Source of the DNA: Gammaproteobacteria bacterium
GTDB lineage: Bacteria > Pseudomonadota > Gammaproteobacteria > Pseudomonadales > Porticoccaceae
Length of the DNA stretch: 64,000 nucleotides
NCBI GenBank assembly: GCA_016708925.1
Contig: JADJET010000019.1
Coordinates: 108,438 to 172,437, forward strand
Reading direction: 5' to 3'
Shown here: positions 60,927-64,000 of the stretch, piece after piece
Numbering within the stretch: position 1 is the first letter of the stretch
Layout: the number at the start of each line of letters is the position of its first letter
The notes under the pieces: generated by a model
Seen by the model: only the letters and a program-made list of their open reading frames with translations
Told to the model about the DNA's origin: nothing
Databases searched by the model: none
Made by a program: the position numbers and the translations under genes

Positions 60927-61916
60927 ATGTCCCTGATCCCCGAAAAGCCGCTGCTCTTCTTCCCCCATGTGGCGGTGACGCTTGGGCTGCACGAAGCCAT
61001 CCTGCTGCAAACCCTCAAGGAAATCGCCTGCCACCAACCCGCCGAGGAGCGCAACGGCTTCCGCTGGGTGGAGATTGCGGGGGCCAGTCTGCTGGCATTG
61101 CTGCCGTTCTGGAGCGAGGCGGAATTGCAGAACCTCAGCGCCAAACTGCGCGAGCAGGGGATCCTGCTGATCGGCGGCGCGCCCCTGTCCGCGACCGGCC
61201 GCTGGCGCTTCGCCTTCAACGAGCAGCGCGCCGGCGCCGCCCGTTCCGCCGACCGCACCACCAACGTGCAGCCGATTCGCGGCGACTGGCAGCCGGAGCG
61301 CGACCTGCTGGCACAGCTCGCCCAGTACGGCATTCCCAGCGCGTTCGCCCTCGCGCAAGTGCCCGAGTTCGTCACCTACTGGAGCGAACGCGGCGAGCCG
61401 CGCCACAGTTGGGGCGCGAAATTCATCAAGCAGGTCTTGCGCTGCTGGCGCGAACAGGAAACCGTGCAGACGCGCCGCGATCAGGAAGTGCCGATGACGG
61501 CGGACTGGCAGCCCGGTGTCGATGCCATGGAAATCTGGGTCCGCGCCGACATCAACCGCAATTTCATCGAGGATGCCGTGCCCGAGTTCGTCCTCTACTG
61601 GCGCGACCGCGGCACCCTGTCGAGCACCTGGAACTCCCAGTTCGTCCAGCATGTGCGGCGCCAATGGGCGCGCTACACCACCACGCTGGCCAACGACACC
61701 ACGCTCCGATCCATGGTCCCCGACTGGCTGTCCGACCCCGCGGTCTACGACGTGCTCGTCATGACGGGCATCGGGCAGGACTTCGGCGCCAGCCTGGTTC
61801 CGGAATTCGTCCTGTACTGGCAGGAAAGCGGCGCCGTCCTCAACACCTGGAACACCAAGTTTCTGCAGTACGTCAAACGGCAATGGGCCCAGCGCAACAC
61901 TACGACGGAAGTGCGA
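60927..61916 (+). CDS. DnaT-like primosomal protein with three DnaT repeats
   Basis: About 330 residues from ATG 60927. An N-terminal winged-helix domain (MSLIPEKPLLFFPHVAVTLG, residues 1-100) is followed by three single-strand-DNA-binding DnaT modules with DW...VPEF...YW...W..F: residues 120-185 (VPEFVTYWSERG), 202-250 (VPEFVLYWRDRG) and 275-324 (VPEFVLYWQESG). DnaT loads the replicative helicase during restart. The frame stays open after 61916, but its composition there is that of a non-coding frame and the next gene starts at 61918, so I place the end here; a lost stop through an indel is likely. Confidence 0.75.
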
Positions 61917-61917
61917 C

Positions 61918-62462
61918 ATGCAACACGGCAAGCACCGAAGCTTCGCGCTGTTCCGCGTCAACTACCACAACCAGTTTTACAGCGCCTTTGCCGACACCAC
62001 GCTGCTCGGCCGGGCCAAGCGCCTGTGGCTCGACAGCCTGCGTCATGTCGGCCCCGGGCCGGTGCTCGCCGCCGCCCGCGCGCTGATCGAGCAGGAGGAA
62101 TACCTGCCCACCCTGCGCAAGATGCTCGGCGCCTGCGAGGACCAGTTGGCGGCGCAGGGCCTGCCGCGTCCGCGCGACGCCTACCGCGAAGCCTGCAACG
62201 CACCCCGCCCCAAGGACGCCCAGCGCTGGTCGCACCCGGCGGTCTACCACGCCGGTCGTGCCGGGCTGGCATGACCGCGACGCGGCCCGAAAGCGTGACC
62301 TGGCCGGAATTCCAGCGCGCCTACCGCGACTGCTGCCGCCGCGCGCTGGCCGGCGAAGACCTGAGTATTCCGGCACCGCCCGAACCGACGCCGACGCCGG
62401 CGCTGAGCCGGGAAGAAGGCGCCAAACGGCTGCACGAACTGCGCCGCCAACTGGAGTCCTGA
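61918..62462 (+). CDS. Replication protein P-like helicase loader (frame break near 62270)
   Basis: About 180 residues. MQHGKHRSFALFRVNYHNQF and LWLDSLRHVGPGPVLAAARA, then RPRDAYREACNAPRP and WSHPAVYHAGR, resemble phage lambda-P-type replication proteins. A break near 62270 leads to SVTWPEFQRAYRDCCRRALA and a stop at 62462. GGAAG precedes the ATG. Together with the DnaT-like gene it forms a chromosomal helicase-loading pair as in other gammaproteobacteria (inference). Confidence 0.6.
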
Positions 62463-62532
62463 GCGCGTGCGAACAAATGCCGTGCGAACCGCTGCGACCG
62501 CAGGCCCGCTGCGCAACAGTGCGGCGCGGCGC

Positions 62533-63997
62533 ATGGCGAAAACCATCTACAATGGCTTTCACAGTTATTTCGCCGATTTCCAGAACATCACCATGGGCGC
62601 CAAGGCGCGCTTCGAAAAGGCCGACTGGCACGCCGTGCAACGCGCGAATCAGGACCGCATCGAGCTGTATAAAAGCAAGGGTACGGATGGCGGCGGAGTC
62701 CGCGCCGGGCGCGCTGTTCCGGCAGATTCTGCCTCGATGCCGAATTTTCGGTCCCTTGGGAGGATCTGGACCGGGATGCGGACACCATCGCCGCCGCGTT
62801 CATGGAGGAAGCCGAACCTGAGATCAGCAGCAAGTTTCACCAACTGAAATTCGACCTGCTGGAATCCGTGTTCTACCGCGGCAAGGCGGCCTATCTGATC
62901 GGCCGCATCATCGACGGCTATCGCTCGCTGCCGCTGGAACTGGCCGTGCTCAACAACGAGGCGGGCGGCCTGCTGATCGACGCGGCGATTTTCAATCGCG
63001 CCGAAAATGAGTGTGATCTTCAGCTTCGCCCGCGCGCATTTCATGGTGGATGCGCCGCTACCCTATCAGTACCTGCATTTCTCAAACAATTGTTTGCCCC
63101 ACAAGAAGGCGACTACGAGGTCTACCAGTCTGGGCTTTACCAAGCACGCCAAGACCGAGTTCTATCGGGAATTTGTCCAGCACCTCAAGACATCCCAGGA
63201 CCAGTTCGTCGCCGCACCCGGCATCAAGGGCATGGTGATGACGGTATTCACGCTCCCGTCCTACGATATCGTCTTCAAGGTGATCAAGGACCGCTTCGAC
63301 TACCCCAAGGAAGTCGCCCGCGGAGGTCGATACGCGAAAATACCGGCTGGTGTCCCCGCCACGACCGCACCGGCCGCATGGCCGACACCGGAAATTCCGC
63401 AACCTGAGCTTTCCGCTGTACCGGTTTTCCGCCGCGCTGCTGGAGGAGTTACGCGCCACGGCGCCGTCGCTGCTGCACATCGCAGGCGACCAGCGATCAT
63501 CCGCCATCTGTACACCGAGCGGCGCATGACACCCTGAATCTCTACCTCAAGACGGCGGAGGGAAAGCGGAAACCCGCAATGTCATCGACGAATACGGCAA
63601 TGCCATCAAACAGCTCGCGGCAGCAACATCTTTCCCGGCGACATGCTGCTGAAAAATTTCGGCGTCCCCCGCCACGGTCGCGTAGTGTTCTACGATTACG
63701 ATGAAATCTGCTATCTCACCGACTGCAACTTCCGTCACCTGCCCGAACCCCAGAACGAGGAGCAGGCCTTTGTCGCCGTACCCGGTACACCGTGGGCCCG
63801 AACGATATTTTCCCGGAGGAATTCGGCTGTTCTTTCTGGCAATCCGCTGGCGCGGCGCTTTTTCGAGGAACTGCACGGCGACATTTACGCCCGGATTCTG
63901 GCAGGGAATCCAGACAGAGATTCGCGCCGGCAAGATCGTGGATGTGTTTCCCTATCGTCGCAAACGGCGTTTTTCGGAACGCATACGGGCAACCTGA
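62533..63997 (+). pseudogene. aceK: Isocitrate dehydrogenase kinase/phosphatase, multiply frameshifted
   Basis: AceK switches isocitrate dehydrogenase between active and phosphorylated forms, steering carbon to the glyoxylate shunt. Fragments in order across all three frames match it: ITMGAKARFEKADWHAVQRA (62590s), EISSKFHQLKFDLLESVFYR (62820s), LGFTKHAKTEFYREFVQHLK (63130s), TLPSYDIVFKVIKDRFDYPK (63250s), DMLLKNFGV (63640s) and YDYDEICYLTDCNFRHLPEP (63690s). The end is IRAGKIVDVFPYRRKRRFSE, stop 63995-63997. About 490 codons remain against the usual 570-600, with at least six breaks. As given it cannot make AceK; decay or poor sequence are both possible. Confidence 0.8.
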
Positions 63998-64000
63998 AGT

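Overview
The window is high-GC proteobacterial DNA with genes packed on both strands. A gammaproteobacterium fits best: it carries a DnaT-type primosomal protein, the ydbH-ynbE-ydbL trio, aceK, a sigma-54 activator and a Fap-type amyloid operon. I cannot name the genus. I see no rRNA, tRNA or CRISPR array.

Layout. (1) 68-8133: a VpsR-like sigma-54 activator, a long regulatory gap holding a textbook -24/-12 promoter, then a functional-amyloid (Fap-like) operon: two secreted proteins sharing amyloid-type repeats, a C39 protease (FapD), a FapE-like protein, a FapF outer-membrane pore and a Sel1 protein. RNA hairpins separate several of these genes. (2) 8170-17739: a catabolic block of two amidohydrolases, a luciferase-type monooxygenase, two SDR dehydrogenases, a CaiB-type CoA-transferase, an enoyl-CoA hydratase and a double-hotdog thioesterase. 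(3) 17726-31500: an AsmA/DUF748 protein, an unusual 963-residue four-domain hydrolase, a fatty-acid hydroxylase, an EVE protein, a sodium-solute symporter, and sulfide:quinone oxidoreductase divergent from a SulP permease. (4) 31560-39681: ydbH-ynbE-ydbL, then an arsenosugar-type cluster (arsM, exported methyltransferase, Sel1, TIGR04283-type glycosyltransferase, anti-sigma, ECF sigma, arsS). (5) 39763-43274: thiolase, DUF35 protein and two SDRs. (6) 43325-56800: a type III restriction-modification island. res and mod are separated by vapBC, an AlbA/ATPase gene, a ParA-like gene and an OLD-like ATPase. Partial copies of the mod 5' end precede two of the inserted cassettes, and a partial copy of the mod 3' end lies beyond a PIN-toxin cassette. 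(7) 56808-63997: two copies of a short inverted-repeat element, an enoyl-CoA hydratase, a decayed ISL3-type insertion sequence, radA, a triple-repeat DnaT-like gene, a replication-P-like gene and a broken aceK.

How the parts relate. The activator and the sigma-54 promoter make the amyloid operon one regulated unit. The catabolic blocks look like beta-oxidation-type degradation of an unidentified substrate through CoA thioesters. The arsenic block would methylate arsenic and build it into organoarsenicals, probably under its own sigma/anti-sigma pair.

Caution. Single-base frame breaks occur in the activator and fapF and are frequent from about 47.7 kb onward (AlbA gene, parA, OLD ATPase, mod 3' end, radA, DnaT/RepP, aceK), while 8.3-47.5 kb is almost clean. 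Many could be sequencing indels rather than true pseudogenes. All functions are assigned by reading sequence motifs; no database search was run.
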